Source: Clostridium folliculivorans (GTDB taxonomy: Bacteria; Bacillota; Clostridia; Clostridiales; Clostridiaceae). From it: a DNA stretch of 64,000 nucleotides. Where the stretch lies: the NCBI RefSeq assembly GCF_024341905.1, contig NZ_BQXY01000004.1, forward strand, positions 339,729 to 403,728. Direction: 5' to 3'. A program made the position numbers and the translations under genes. This document shows, one piece after another, positions 9,840 to 19,262 of the stretch. How positions within the stretch are numbered: the stretch's first letter is position 1; every line of letters starts with the position of its first letter. Under the pieces are notes generated by a model. The model did not search any database. It had not been told where the DNA came from and was given only the letters and a program-made list of their open reading frames with translations.

Positions 9840-10289
9840 ATGACTAGTTCCAGTGAAGAGTTGTTATTACAAAAGTATAATAAGATAAATTTTTATAAAA
9901 AGATGATTTTACTAAGTACAAAAGAAAATAGTCTAGGACTTATAAAGGATATCGAAAGGTTAACAATACAAATTGAAGGTATATTAGAATATTATAAGGA
10001 AAAGAATACAGAAAAACAAGTTGAAAAAGATAATGGAGAAACAGTTTTTTCTTTTAGGACTAGAGAGTTTACAATGAAAGAATTATCCTCATATAATGGC
10101 TTGGGCGATAACCATGCTTATATAGCTGTTAATGGAACAGTTTACGACATTACAGGAGAGGTGGCATTAAATCAGATAGTAGCTGCTGGTTTTAGACCAG
10201 GAACGGACCTTTCAGAACAGTTTAATTCAGGAAAGCTTAACAAACAGCTGCTGAATAATACAAGAATTGTTGGTGTTCTAAGGGATTAA
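9840..10289 (+). CDS. cytochrome b5-like heme/steroid-binding domain protein
   Basis: A 149-aa protein with a charged helical N-terminus (about 1-70) and a C-terminal cytochrome b5-like domain (about 75-148: TREFTMKELSSYNG, AYIAVNGTVYDITG, then PGTDLSEQF). Clostridial relatives are annotated as predicted heme/steroid binding. The classical axial His pair of cytochrome b5 is not evident, so heme binding is uncertain. No signal peptide or membrane segment is seen. AGAGG (9828-9832) precedes the ATG. Confidence 0.8.
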   Translation: MTSSSEELLLQKYNKINFYKKMILLSTKENSLGLIKDIERLTIQIEGILEYYKEKNTEKQVEKDNGETVFSFRTREFTMKELSSYNGLGDNHAYIAVNGTVYDITGEVALNQIVAAGFRPGTDLSEQFNSGKLNKQLLNNTRIVGVLRD

Positions 10290-10294
10290 ATGAA

Positions 10295-10328
10295 GTGATC
10301 ATGATATATAATTAGATATCATGATCAC
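10295..10328 (+). terminator. hairpin after the b5-like gene
   Basis: A 13-bp perfect stem (10295-10307 with 10316-10328) followed by a short T-rich stretch. Confidence 0.7.
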
Positions 10329-10439
10329 AATCTTTTACTTTATAGAAAAGCATGAAGTTTTTAAGTTAGTTAAACCTAGAGATTTCAAAGGTTTTACAAG
10401 CATTTATTACAATTTAATTGAAAACTTATGATGAGAAAT

Positions 10440-11138
10440 TTATTCATAACCAGTTTCGTAAGAATGTATTAAGGTTGAAGGAAAGTTCTTCATCTCCATG
10501 TCTTTCATTATTCTTTTATATTCATAGCTTACTTTTCTTATTTCTGCGCGAGCGCTTCTACCTTTAGATATATCTATTATTGCATAAGTTGAGTCTGGAG
10601 AACCGTTTTTGGGTTTTCCTACACTACCACCGTTTATTATCATTTTATTATTCAATTGTTTTATCATAGGTATATGGGTGTGCGCACATACCAATATATC
10701 TTCATCGATTCCTTCTACTATAGTATCTAAATCAGGATTGCTTTCATATAAGTACTCATCTATTTTATTTGGGCTTCCGTGAACAAAAAGTATTTTTTTG
10801 TTATCAATTTTTAAAGATATACTGTCTGGTAAGTTTTCAAGGTAGTATTTATTCGACGCTCTTAATTCATCTACTGTCCAAGGTAGAGAAAAAGAATTTA
10901 TATTTGTATCTCGTATATATGTGAATCCATTATCTACAACGGATGCGTCATAATTTCCTTTTATACATAAAAATGCTCTTCTTTTTACCATAGCTATAAC
11001 TTCATTTGGCTGAGGGCCATAACCAACCAAATCTCCTAGGCAAATCACTGTGTCTACATTTTGGCTATCTATATCTTCAATAACTCTAATCAGAGCATAA
11101 AGGTTACTGTGTATGTCTGATATAACTGCAATTCTCAT
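10440..11138 (-). CDS. metallophosphoesterase (YfcE/MJ0936-like)
   Basis: A 232-aa calcineurin-like phosphoesterase. The dimetal motifs appear in order: SDIHSN (about 7-12), GDLVGYGP, GNYD, VHGSP and AHTHIP. The family hydrolyses phosphodiesters or phosphomonoesters; small single-domain members like this act on unknown substrates in the cytoplasm. The GSVGKP motif near the end is also typical. AGGAGG precedes the ATG. It is transcribed alone. Confidence 0.88.
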   Translation of the reverse strand: MRIAVISDIHSNLYALIRVIEDIDSQNVDTVICLGDLVGYGPQPNEVIAMVKRRAFLCIKGNYDASVVDNGFTYIRDTNINSFSLPWTVDELRASNKYYLENLPDSISLKIDNKKILFVHGSPNKIDEYLYESNPDLDTIVEGIDEDILVCAHTHIPMIKQLNNKMIINGGSVGKPKNGSPDSTYAIIDISKGRSARAEIRKVSYEYKRIMKDMEMKNFPSTLIHSYETGYE

Positions 11139-11505
11139 TTAATTTCCTCCTAATTAAAAAAGATAAGTATATTTCTATTAAATATTATACCACTTAATGT
11201 ATATTCACATCTTTATTTGCTCAATATTAATAAAGTGTTAAAGATTGTTATTATATAAAAGATATTAGTGGATTATAACAAAATATCTTTTGAGAATATA
11301 TAATTGCGTAATACGTGAAGATATAGTATTATGCAAAAATAAATTTATATATACTATGGATGATTTAAGTTAATGGATTATCAAGTCTTTTTTGTATATA
11401 ATTAATATGTATCATTAATAAAAAATAAATAATTAACTATATGAATAAACATAGTTAAAAAATATATAAATAACAATTTTGTATTTATAGAAGGAGAGAA
11501 CAGAA
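11139..11505. other. AT-rich intergenic region between divergent genes
   Basis: No gene, terminator or clear repeat is seen. The region holds the divergent promoters of the metallophosphoesterase and the M24 peptidase, but no consensus site stands out in the AT-rich background. Confidence 0.4.
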
Positions 11506-12579
11506 ATGAAAGAAAATAGATTAAATAAAATATTAGAAGAGATGAATAAAGAGAATCTACATCAAATGATTATAACCTCACCAGCTGCAGTGTTTTATCT
11601 GACTGGTAAATGGATAGAATCAGGTGAAAGACTATTAGCTTTATATATAAATACAAAGGGAGATAAAAAGCTTGTAATCAATGAACTTTTCCCTATACAT
11701 GAAAACTTAGGAGTAGATTTGGTTTGGTACAATGATACACAAGATCCAGTTTCAGCACTTTGCAATATTATAGATAAATCATTGCCAATAGGGATTGATA
11801 AAAATTGGCAGGCACACTTCTTGATTAGACTTATGGAAAATAGTGCAGCAGCAGGCTTTGTGAATGGATCACCTATTATAGATAGAGCAAGAACAATTAA
11901 AGATGCTGAAGAGATTGAGCTTATGAGAAAAGCATCTGCTATAAATGATAGAGTCATGGGTAAAATAGTGAGCAGATTTTCAAAAGATAAAAGTGAAAAA
12001 GCTATCAGTGGTATATTAGGTGAACTATATGAAGAAGAAAGAACTCAAGGATTTTCTTTTACACCAATAGTAGCATATGGTGCTAATGGGGCAGATCCTC
12101 ATCATGAAACTGACTCATCTATCGTAAAGTTAGGAGATAGCGTAATAATAGATACCGGTTGTAGGAACGAATTTTACTGTTCAGACATGACAAGAACTTT
12201 CTTTTGTGGAGAGCCTTCTGAGGAAGCAAGAAAGGTTTACGAAATTGTTCTTGAAGCCAACTTGGCTGGTATAAGAAAAGTTAAACCAGGCACTAGATTT
12301 TGTGATATAGATAAAGCTGCTAGAGATGTTATAGAGGGCTATGGCTATGGAAAATACTTCACTCATAGGACAGGACACTCTATAGGTATTGAAGTACATG
12401 ATTTTGGTGATGTAAGTTCTGTTAATAAAGAAGAAGTAAAGCCTGGTATGATATTCTCAATTGAACCAGGAATTTATATTCAGAATAATGTTGGTGTTAG
12501 AATTGAAGACTTAGTATTAGTAACAGAAGATGGATGCGAAGTACTTAATAGTTATCCAAAGGATTTAATTGTCATCTAG
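11506..12579 (+). CDS. Xaa-Pro peptidase, M24 family
   Basis: A 357-aa cytosolic metallopeptidase of the proline aminopeptidase/dipeptidase type. A creatinase-like N-terminal domain (about 1-125) is followed by the pita-bread catalytic domain. Metal-ligand motifs are DTGCRNEFYCSDMTRTF (two Asp), RTGHSIGIEVHD (His), SIEPGIYI (Glu) and VRIEDLVLV (Glu). Whether it prefers dipeptides (PepQ) or longer peptides (PepP) is not decidable by eye. AAGGAGAG precedes the ATG. It probably stands alone or is read into the small downstream gene. Confidence 0.9.
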   Translation: MKENRLNKILEEMNKENLHQMIITSPAAVFYLTGKWIESGERLLALYINTKGDKKLVINELFPIHENLGVDLVWYNDTQDPVSALCNIIDKSLPIGIDKNWQAHFLIRLMENSAAAGFVNGSPIIDRARTIKDAEEIELMRKASAINDRVMGKIVSRFSKDKSEKAISGILGELYEEERTQGFSFTPIVAYGANGADPHHETDSSIVKLGDSVIIDTGCRNEFYCSDMTRTFFCGEPSEEARKVYEIVLEANLAGIRKVKPGTRFCDIDKAARDVIEGYGYGKYFTHRTGHSIGIEVHDFGDVSSVNKEEVKPGMIFSIEPGIYIQNNVGVRIEDLVLVTEDGCEVLNSYPKDLIVI

Positions 12580-12657
12580 CCGTGTAAAATAAAATTACAT
12601 CCACTATGTTTAAGATTTACATTAAATGTAAAAAATATAGATGGAGGTGTTAGTTAG

Positions 12658-12840
12658 ATGGACGAAAAAACTTTATTAAACAACATAACTAATATTAGAG
12701 AAAAATTGGAAAATCTAATTAAAGCTAGTGAAAAAGATCTTGTATCACAAGATATAATAGAAGTTGGCAACGAATTTAACGATGCACTAAATATATACAA
12801 TAGATTTATAAGTAGAACACCTAATGAACAAAAAGGTTGA
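12658..12840 (+). CDS. Spo0E-like small protein with altered motif
   Basis: A 60-aa protein predicted to form two helices, with the spacing of the Spo0E aspartyl-phosphate phosphatase family: NIREKLENLI, then DLVSQDIIEVGNEFNDALNIYNRF. Spo0E proteins dephosphorylate Spo0A~P and restrain sporulation. The usual SQELD signature reads GNEFN here, so catalytic residues may be missing. It has a GGAGGTG site and a strong terminator. The family assignment rests on pattern and length and is tentative. Confidence 0.55.
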   Translation: MDEKTLLNNITNIREKLENLIKASEKDLVSQDIIEVGNEFNDALNIYNRFISRTPNEQKG

Positions 12841-12869
12841 TGGCATTAATTGCAGCCATCAACCTTTTT
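12831..12869. terminator. bidirectional terminator
   Basis: A 14-bp perfect stem (12831-12844 with 12855-12868) overlaps the end of the Spo0E-like gene and has A- and T-runs on its sides. It separates two converging genes. Confidence 0.85.
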
Positions 12870-12871
12870 CA

Positions 12872-13690
12872 TTATAGATTTTTTATTATGTTTGTCATAA
12901 GTGCTATGAAGTTATCTCTTACTAGAGCAGAAGTTTCCATTACCTCTACATGGTTTAATGGCTGTTTTAATATTCCTGCAGCCATATTTGTAAGACAAGA
13001 GATACCTAAAACTTTTATTTTGCTATGGTTTGCTATTATAACTTCTGGAACCGTGGACATTCCTACTGCATCACCACCTAAGATTCTTGCCATCCTTATC
13101 TCAGCTGGAGTTTCATAAGTTGGTCCACTAAACATAGCGTATACACCTTCTTTTATATCTATATTTAATGAATTTGCAACGTCCTTTGCTTTATTAATAA
13201 GTTCGCAGTTATAAGCTTCAGACATATCTGGAAAACGAGTTCCAAATGAATCAAGATTTTTTCCTATTAAAGGATTAGTTCCTGAGAGATTTATATGATC
13301 ATTTATAATCATAAGATCACCAGGTTTAAAGTCAGTATTCACTGCACCTGCTGCATTAGTTACGATGACTGTATCTATACCTAAAAGTTTCATAACTCTT
13401 ACAGGGAAGGTTACTTGCTCCATGGCATAGCCTTCATAATAATGGAATCTACCTTGCATAGCAACCACTTGTTTTCCTTGAAGCATACCTATTACTAGTC
13501 TACCAGCATGACCTTCTACAGTTGATACAGGAAAGTTAGGTAGTTCATTATAGTTATAATATTCAGCATCTTCTATCATATCAGCAATAGCACCTAAGCC
13601 AGAGCCTAAAATTAGTCCTATTTGCGGTTTGTATTTGCTTTTAGATAAAATAAATTCAGCAGCATCTTCTATCTTTTTAGTTAAATCCAT
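12872..13690 (-). CDS. punA: purine-nucleoside phosphorylase
   Basis: Trimeric-type purine nucleoside phosphorylase of 272 aa, cleaving purine (deoxy)nucleosides with phosphate to base and (deoxy)ribose-1-phosphate. Family motifs: LILGSGLGAIAD (phosphate loop), VEGHAGRLVIG, MQGRFHYYEGY, VTNAAGAVN, and GVYAMFSGPTYETPAEIRM with AVGMSTVPE. GAGGTG precedes the ATG. It follows deoB by 40 nt, matching the drm-pupG operon of Bacillus; together they feed pentose phosphates and bases into salvage. Confidence 0.95.
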   Translation of the reverse strand: MDLTKKIEDAAEFILSKSKYKPQIGLILGSGLGAIADMIEDAEYYNYNELPNFPVSTVEGHAGRLVIGMLQGKQVVAMQGRFHYYEGYAMEQVTFPVRVMKLLGIDTVIVTNAAGAVNTDFKPGDLMIINDHINLSGTNPLIGKNLDSFGTRFPDMSEAYNCELINKAKDVANSLNIDIKEGVYAMFSGPTYETPAEIRMARILGGDAVGMSTVPEVIIANHSKIKVLGISCLTNMAAGILKQPLNHVEVMETSALVRDNFIALMTNIIKNL

Positions 13691-13730
13691 AATTTCACCT
13701 CAAGTAATATTGTTTAGTTCTTCCTAATTG

Positions 13731-14900
13731 TTATTTTATATCATTTAAGAAACTTACACCATTTTTTATTTCACCGGCATTAAATATATCAGCTATTGTT
13801 TGCCCCATATCAAAGAATCCAAATCTTGTGCCAAGATCAAATCCTTTCTTTAATTGAGAACCATAAGCTAAGAAAGGTATATATTCTCTGGTGTGATCTG
13901 TTCCTTTAAATGTAGGATCACATCCATGATCTGCAGTTATGAATAACACATCAGTATCTTTCATAGCAGATAGTATTTCTGGAAGTCTAGCATCAAAATC
14001 CTCTAAGCCTTTTCCATAGCTCTTTGCATCTCTTCTATGTCCCCACTTCATATCAAAATCTACAAGATTAGTAAATATAAGGCCATCTTTATCTTCCTTT
14101 ATATACTCAAGAGTTTTATCAACTCCATCCATATTATCCTTAGTATGAACAGCTTCTGTTATTCCTCTACCAGAGAATATATCTTCAATTTTACCTACTG
14201 CCATTACATCTAAGCCTTTATTAGCTAATAAATCTAATAATGTATCATGAGGAGGAAGTAAAGCATAATCTCTTCTATTAGGTGTTCTTGTAAAGCTGCC
14301 AGGATTACCTAAAAACGGTCTTGCAATAACTCTAGCTACAGATTCTTCACCAGTAAGCATTTCTCTAGCAAATTCACAATATTTATATAAGTCTTCTAAA
14401 GGAACTATATCTTCATGAGCAGCTATTTGAAATACACTGTCAGCTGAAGTATAGACTATTAGAGCACCTGTTTTCATATGCTCTTCACCAAGTTCATCAA
14501 GTATTTCTGTGCCTGATGCAGACTTGTTACCTATAACTTTTCTCCCGGTGAATTCTTCAAATTTATCTATCACAGATTTGGGAAAACCATTAGGATAAGT
14601 AGGAAAAGCAATTTCTGATTTAACTCCTACCATTTCCCAATGTCCAGTAACAGTATCTTTTCCGTTTGATGCTTCGTGAATTCTTCCATAGCAACCTGTT
14701 GGAAAAGTAACTTTGTTTAAGCCAGTAATTCCAGCGATATTACCTAAACCAATCTGCTCCATATTAGGTATGCTTAATCCGTTGTTGAATTCAGCTACAT
14801 GGCCAAGGGTGTTAGAACCTACATCACCATATTTCTTAGCATCAGGAAGTTCGCCTATGCCAACACTATCAAGTACAACCCATATAACTCTTTTTATCAT
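13731..14900 (-). CDS. deoB: phosphopentomutase
   Basis: DeoB interconverts (deoxy)ribose-1-phosphate and -5-phosphate, the step after nucleoside phosphorolysis. It is full length at 389 aa, of the alkaline-phosphatase-like metalloenzyme fold. Motifs: VVLDSVGIGELPDA at the N-terminus, GKDTVTGHWEM with the phosphorylated Thr, and FITADHGCDPT plus DHTREYIPFLAYG for metals. GAGGTG precedes the ATG. It is first gene of the deoB-punA operon, with a possible CcpA operator about 70 nt upstream. Confidence 0.96.
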   Translation of the reverse strand: MIKRVIWVVLDSVGIGELPDAKKYGDVGSNTLGHVAEFNNGLSIPNMEQIGLGNIAGITGLNKVTFPTGCYGRIHEASNGKDTVTGHWEMVGVKSEIAFPTYPNGFPKSVIDKFEEFTGRKVIGNKSASGTEILDELGEEHMKTGALIVYTSADSVFQIAAHEDIVPLEDLYKYCEFAREMLTGEESVARVIARPFLGNPGSFTRTPNRRDYALLPPHDTLLDLLANKGLDVMAVGKIEDIFSGRGITEAVHTKDNMDGVDKTLEYIKEDKDGLIFTNLVDFDMKWGHRRDAKSYGKGLEDFDARLPEILSAMKDTDVLFITADHGCDPTFKGTDHTREYIPFLAYGSQLKKGFDLGTRFGFFDMGQTIADIFNAGEIKNGVSFLNDIK

Positions 14901-14970
14901 ATTAAAACACCTCGCAAAATAATATATTATATATTGTGTCCATTAGTCGATTAATTAAAAGCACATAATG

Positions 14971-14984
14971 TGAAAGCGCTTCCC
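14971..14984. promoter_or_regulatory. candidate cre (CcpA) site upstream of deoB
   Basis: TGAAAGCGCTTCCC agrees with the catabolite-responsive element consensus TGWAANCGNTNWCA at 12 of 14 positions and is centred about 77 nt upstream of the deoB start. Confidence 0.45.
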
Positions 14985-15681
14985 TAAATGTCTAAAACTA
15001 AAATAGATTATAAGGGATATAAATACTATTCATGTTAAGACATTTTAGTAATAATAAAACTTTATTTTTATAATAAAAGTTAGAAAATATTTATTTATTA
15101 CTAATTATATATATTATAATTTATAAAGATAAATATATAAATAGAAATATTATTTATTCTTAATAAATTATTTTTACATAAAATTACTTGTTTTAAAATT
15201 CATTTGAAAAAAATATAGTATAAATTATAAAATAGCAGAAAGAAATGTTGTATATAATTGACAAAAATGTATAATGTATATTGTGTGTGTTTAATGGTAT
15301 ATAATTTTCACTGAAATAGTTTCTTAGAACTCATATGTACTTTAGATATATAATTAAAAATATAGATTCTGTGATGTTATTGAACATATGAATTGATATA
15401 TATATTACGCTGAACTGATAAACTACTTCAGTCATTAAACTCCAAATAAAGATTTCGATGGTTCTACGAATATTTATTTGGATAAATTCTAATATGAAGT
15501 AGTTTATCTATATATAGATGAATCACTTCATAATTAAATTATATTTTCAAATTCTCCTCTCAGAAGCCGAAGGAGTTTTGAAAGTAAATTTCGGATTGAA
15601 GCATTTCGTCTTTAGTATAGAAGTTACTATAACCAAAGATATGAACTATTATTATAGTTTGATTTTGAGGGGGTAAATAAT
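14985..15681. other. long intergenic region with stacked hairpins upstream of the 218-aa gene
   Basis: Very AT-rich DNA with no gene. It includes a TTGACA motif at about 15260, hairpin repeat A1 (15417-15508), and another inverted repeat near 15553-15590 in which TTTTCAAA..CTCCT pairs with AGGAGTTTTGAAA. If transcription starts near 15290, the following gene has a structured leader of several hundred nucleotides. Confidence 0.5.
15417..15508 (-). repeat. A-family hairpin repeat, copy A1
   Basis: A 92-bp element with perfect 14-nt outer arms (15417-15430 and 15495-15508) and a second perfect inner pair, CCAAATAAA with TTTATTTGG. Read on the minus strand, the core ATTTATCCAAATAAA...TTCGTAG...ATCGAAA matches copies A2-A4. 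Confidence 0.75.
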
Positions 15682-16338
15682 TTGAAGTTATTTTCACTTA
15701 GTGAAGGGTTAAAATCAGAAATTTTAAAGGCAGTTAAAAATGTCGAACGTGAAGTATATCAAGTTAGATTTAAAGGATATGTAGTTTTAATGGATTTTGC
15801 TCAAAGGGTAGTGCTTATATTTGATTTAATAAATAGAGATATAAATTTTAGGACTGATCTAGCGATAATTGAAGATAGGATTAGAAAGATTACAGGAAGT
15901 ACTTTTTGGGTGAGAATGACAGATGAAGTATACGAAAGTTCAGGGCTTATAACAGGGACCTTTTCACAGAATGTAGTTAAAATAAATAATTACATAGATG
16001 ATAGAATTTTAAATAGCAAAGTTAATTCTTACAGTAAATATATTATGTCAGATTTGATGATGATAAGGAAATACTTAAATTTAAAAGATACACAGTCTGT
16101 GTGGGAAATCGCTCCATCTAAAAGAGAAGATATAACTGCAATTATATCAATTGTTGAACATAAAAATGAAAAAAAGTTCAGAACAGTGAGAGAAGAAATT
16201 GTTAAGTTGGAAGGTAATAGATATATAGTTTTGCATTTTGATGATGAAACTAGATTTAAATCAATGAATAAATTGTATATATTAGCTGAAGAAAATAAAA
16301 GTTCTGTTGTATATGAGGCGATAAAATATACTACATAA
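15682..16338 (+). CDS. hypothetical protein
   Basis: A 218-aa protein I do not recognise. It is soluble and charged, with alternating strand/helix character and no signal peptide or membrane segment. The TTG at 15682 is chosen because GAGGGGG lies about 9 nt upstream. A terminator follows directly, so it is a single-gene unit. No catalytic motif or cysteine cluster is visible. Codon use is like its neighbours. Confidence 0.75.
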   Translation: MKLFSLSEGLKSEILKAVKNVEREVYQVRFKGYVVLMDFAQRVVLIFDLINRDINFRTDLAIIEDRIRKITGSTFWVRMTDEVYESSGLITGTFSQNVVKINNYIDDRILNSKVNSYSKYIMSDLMMIRKYLNLKDTQSVWEIAPSKREDITAIISIVEHKNEKKFRTVREEIVKLEGNRYIVLHFDDETRFKSMNKLYILAEENKSSVVYEAIKYTT

Positions 16339-16347
16339 TTAAAAAAG

Positions 16348-16380
16348 TAGACAAACTGCTAAAAGCAGTTTGTCTATTTT
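16348..16380. terminator. bidirectional terminator
   Basis: A 13-bp perfect stem (16348-16360 with 16364-16376) with a 3-nt loop, an A-run before and a T-run after, between converging genes. Confidence 0.85.
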
Positions 16381-16384
16381 AATG

Positions 16385-18541
16385 TTATTTATTATTTTTT
16401 ATATCAGAAGGAGAAACATTATTTAGTATTTCTTTTTTTAAGATTTCAGCTTCCTCGGATAACTCAGTAACATTAGAAGCTTGAGAGGTTAACTTATCAC
16501 TTAATAATAGCATAACTAAATTTTCAAATGCATTATGCAAACCGTTTTCCCCTTCATTTGATCCAGAGGTTATAAGAGTCTTTGGTACTATATCAATCTT
16601 AGATGTTTTAATGGCGTCAGCAAAGTTATTCATTATTTCTTGTACTACTTTGTATTGAGCACCACCAAAAGCATTTACTTGTTCTTTTGCAGCTATAGCT
16701 TTAGATATACCAACTCTAGCCTCTCTATCAGCATCTGCTTGACCAACTGTTTTGATTTTAAATGCTTCAGCATCACCTGTTTGTCTAAGTCTAAATGCTT
16801 CAGCATCAGCTTGTTGTTTAACTTGATATGCATTTGCTTCAGCTTGTTGCTTTAATCTATAAGCTTCAGCTTCAGCTTGTTGTTTAACTTTGTAGGCATC
16901 AGCTTCTGAAAGTCTTTGTATCTTTTCTGCATCTTGTCTTGATTTCATAAGGTCAGCTTTACCTTGGTTTTCTTGAATCTTGATGTTGATATCTGATTCA
17001 GTAAGTGATGTTTGTTGTTTAGCTACTGCTTCAGCTTCTTTTAGTTCCTTCTCTTTCTCAGCAGCTGCCTGTTGAGTTGAATAGGTTTCAAGTTGTTCCT
17101 TAGCTATTTGTCTTGAACGAAGCTGAGTTAAAATTTGCTCTATATTTGTATCATTCTTTGAGCTTGTAGGAGTACCTATAAGAACCTCTTCTAGCTCTAA
17201 GTTATAGTGAGAGAATTTTGTCTTCATTTCCACGGAAGATTGATTCTGTATTTCATTTCTTTGTTGTATTAACTCAATTAATGTCTTAGTTTGTCCTATG
17301 TTTTTGAAATATGCTGATACCATAGGATCAAGTGTTTGATCAACAAGCATCTTTATATCTCCAAATCTTTGAATTACCATAGGAGCCTTTTTATAATCTA
17401 TATGGAAAACTACAGATAAAGGTAATGATGGTTCAAAAGCATCTTTTGTAATTAAGCTAACTTCTTTAAGATTTTCATCATATCGATGATTACCATTTTG
17501 ATTGCTTATCCATTTTAAGATTACGTTAGTAGTAGGAACTTTTATGATACTTCCTGCATAAGTGTTGAAAGCATATTTACCAGGCATAAGAGCTTCACTC
17601 CAAACTCCTCTAAAGCCTTTTTGTACTAGTTCGCCATGTTTATAATCATCTCCAGATGAGTCAGTTCCTTTCATACCAGTATATGAAACAACTACACCTA
17701 CATAACCCACAGGGATAACTGTTTTAGGTATATATTCTATTGTGGCAAATAATCTGTTTATTAAGTAAGTACCATCTGCAAGGACTTGATATTGTCTACC
17801 TCTGTAACCGCCAGCGGATAAGAACTTTTCAGGATCTTGGAAGTTATTATGATAATTTGGATCAGAAGGTTCATCACCAACAGTAGGACAGATTATATTG
17901 TCTTTTCCTAGAGAAGGACCATCATGTATAGTAACTATACCGACTAAGTCACTTTCACCTTGAATAACTACAGGATCAAAACCATTTCTTGCACTAATTT
18001 TTTGTGCCATCTCCATAATAGTTTTTTGTTCGGTATCATTTCCCATTGGAAGGTAATAAGTCTTGGTTTCCGTTATTATTATAAATTGAGCTAAGTTAAA
18101 GGCATAAGTACCTTCACGAATTATACCTCTTTGAGGACCTTTTTGTCCGCCATTTGTTATAAAGCCTCTAACATCTTGAAAGTTATTGCCTTCATGGATT
18201 ATTGTTCCAAGAGTTTGAGTTGGTTCTAGTGGTTTACCATCCCTAGCAAATACGTAGGCTATCTTTCCTTGAGGTATGGTTACTAGTGGAACAGTATGGA
18301 TTTTATAAACTAAAGGACTTAAAAAGTGAATACCACCTCTTAAAACAACTGGTTGGAATCCTGCTTCACCGTTTAATGCTATAATTTGTTCTTTAAGTGA
18401 ACCTTTTGAGGACCACCATTTTTCTATTATAGCTACTTTGGAGTTAGGAATAATCCTAAAACCGGATAACCAAACTAAGAAAAAGAAAGCTACGATTCCG
18501 ATTCCTATCTTTATTAATAATAATATTGTTTCTTGGTTCAT
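16385..18541 (-). CDS. large SPFH/Band 7 domain membrane protein
   Basis: A 718-aa flotillin-like protein. An N-terminal membrane helix (about 7-26) is followed by a long extended SPFH region (about 30-470) and a coiled-coil tail. The tail has five consecutive 11-residue units of the form EAxAYxxKQQA at about residues 545-600, encoded by near-identical 33-nt DNA repeats (about 16730-16905). SPFH proteins oligomerise on membranes and organise membrane domains or regulate proteases such as FtsH. It is longer than typical flotillins because of inserted segments in the N-terminal half. It is transcribed alone. Confidence 0.8.
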   Translation of the reverse strand: MNQETILLLIKIGIGIVAFFFLVWLSGFRIIPNSKVAIIEKWWSSKGSLKEQIIALNGEAGFQPVVLRGGIHFLSPLVYKIHTVPLVTIPQGKIAYVFARDGKPLEPTQTLGTIIHEGNNFQDVRGFITNGGQKGPQRGIIREGTYAFNLAQFIIITETKTYYLPMGNDTEQKTIMEMAQKISARNGFDPVVIQGESDLVGIVTIHDGPSLGKDNIICPTVGDEPSDPNYHNNFQDPEKFLSAGGYRGRQYQVLADGTYLINRLFATIEYIPKTVIPVGYVGVVVSYTGMKGTDSSGDDYKHGELVQKGFRGVWSEALMPGKYAFNTYAGSIIKVPTTNVILKWISNQNGNHRYDENLKEVSLITKDAFEPSLPLSVVFHIDYKKAPMVIQRFGDIKMLVDQTLDPMVSAYFKNIGQTKTLIELIQQRNEIQNQSSVEMKTKFSHYNLELEEVLIGTPTSSKNDTNIEQILTQLRSRQIAKEQLETYSTQQAAAEKEKELKEAEAVAKQQTSLTESDINIKIQENQGKADLMKSRQDAEKIQRLSEADAYKVKQQAEAEAYRLKQQAEANAYQVKQQADAEAFRLRQTGDAEAFKIKTVGQADADREARVGISKAIAAKEQVNAFGGAQYKVVQEIMNNFADAIKTSKIDIVPKTLITSGSNEGENGLHNAFENLVMLLLSDKLTSQASNVTELSEEAEILKKEILNNVSPSDIKNNK

Positions 18542-19262
18542 ACAAACCTCTCCCCTTAATAATTTTATTATTGTTAAACTTTAATAATAAGATAAAAATA
18601 ACATTAACTTAGGATATTTTAGATTATCTAGATTTTAGTTTTAGGTATTATAAAGAAAATTTCTAAATTATGTGTATATTTGAAAGATGGAGATATAAGG
18701 ATTTTCGAATTGTATAATTTGTATCCGTAATTTAAAAATTTGTATATCCATTAAGATAATATATGAATAGTTATCTTTTCTTAAAGACTTAACTCATGAT
18801 GTAATTATATTACATGGTATTTAATAACGCAAAAAGCGTTTAGGATAACAACTAAATATTTCTTAGTGTTTATAATGTATTGTATAATACTATCTCTTTA
18901 AATCTGTTTTTTTCTAATTATATCTTTAATTTTCATGTATGTGTAGTAAAAGTACATAAGATGTATAAAATTAATTCTAAAATAACTATAGAAATTAATT
19001 TTAAATTAAGTTTTATCATAGTAAACCTAAATCGAAGAAATAAATTAGTGAAGAATAATATTGATTACTATAGATGTACCAGTTAGATCCTAAAACAATT
19101 TTTAAAGCTCTCACAGCTTCTTGTGAGAGAATTTTAAAATATAAATTTTATTACGAAGTGGTACATTCGTATAAGTTAATTGAAATAGAATATTTTTTCA
19201 TATAGAATTATACATATGTAACTTTGAATAAATGACCAAATTTATTAAATGAAGGTGATAAC
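18542..19262. other. long intergenic region between SPFH gene and Nudix gene
   Basis: AT-rich with no convincing gene. It contains a small AACGC-AAAAA-GCGTT hairpin near 18828 and repeat C1 (19074-19166). Promoters for the divergent genes must lie here but none stands out. Confidence 0.4.
19074..19166 (+). repeat. C-family hairpin repeat, copy C1
   Basis: A 93-bp inverted-repeat element bounded by ATGTACCA and TGGTACAT, with an inner perfect hairpin CTCTCACA...TGTGAGAG. The right half, TTTTATTACGAAGTGGTACAT, recurs in C2 and C3. Confidence 0.7.

Noticed and set aside
18880..19086. 68-codon plus-strand ORF in the gap before the Nudix gene
   Set aside because: No ribosome site, composition like the surrounding AT-rich DNA, and its end overlaps hairpin repeat C1.
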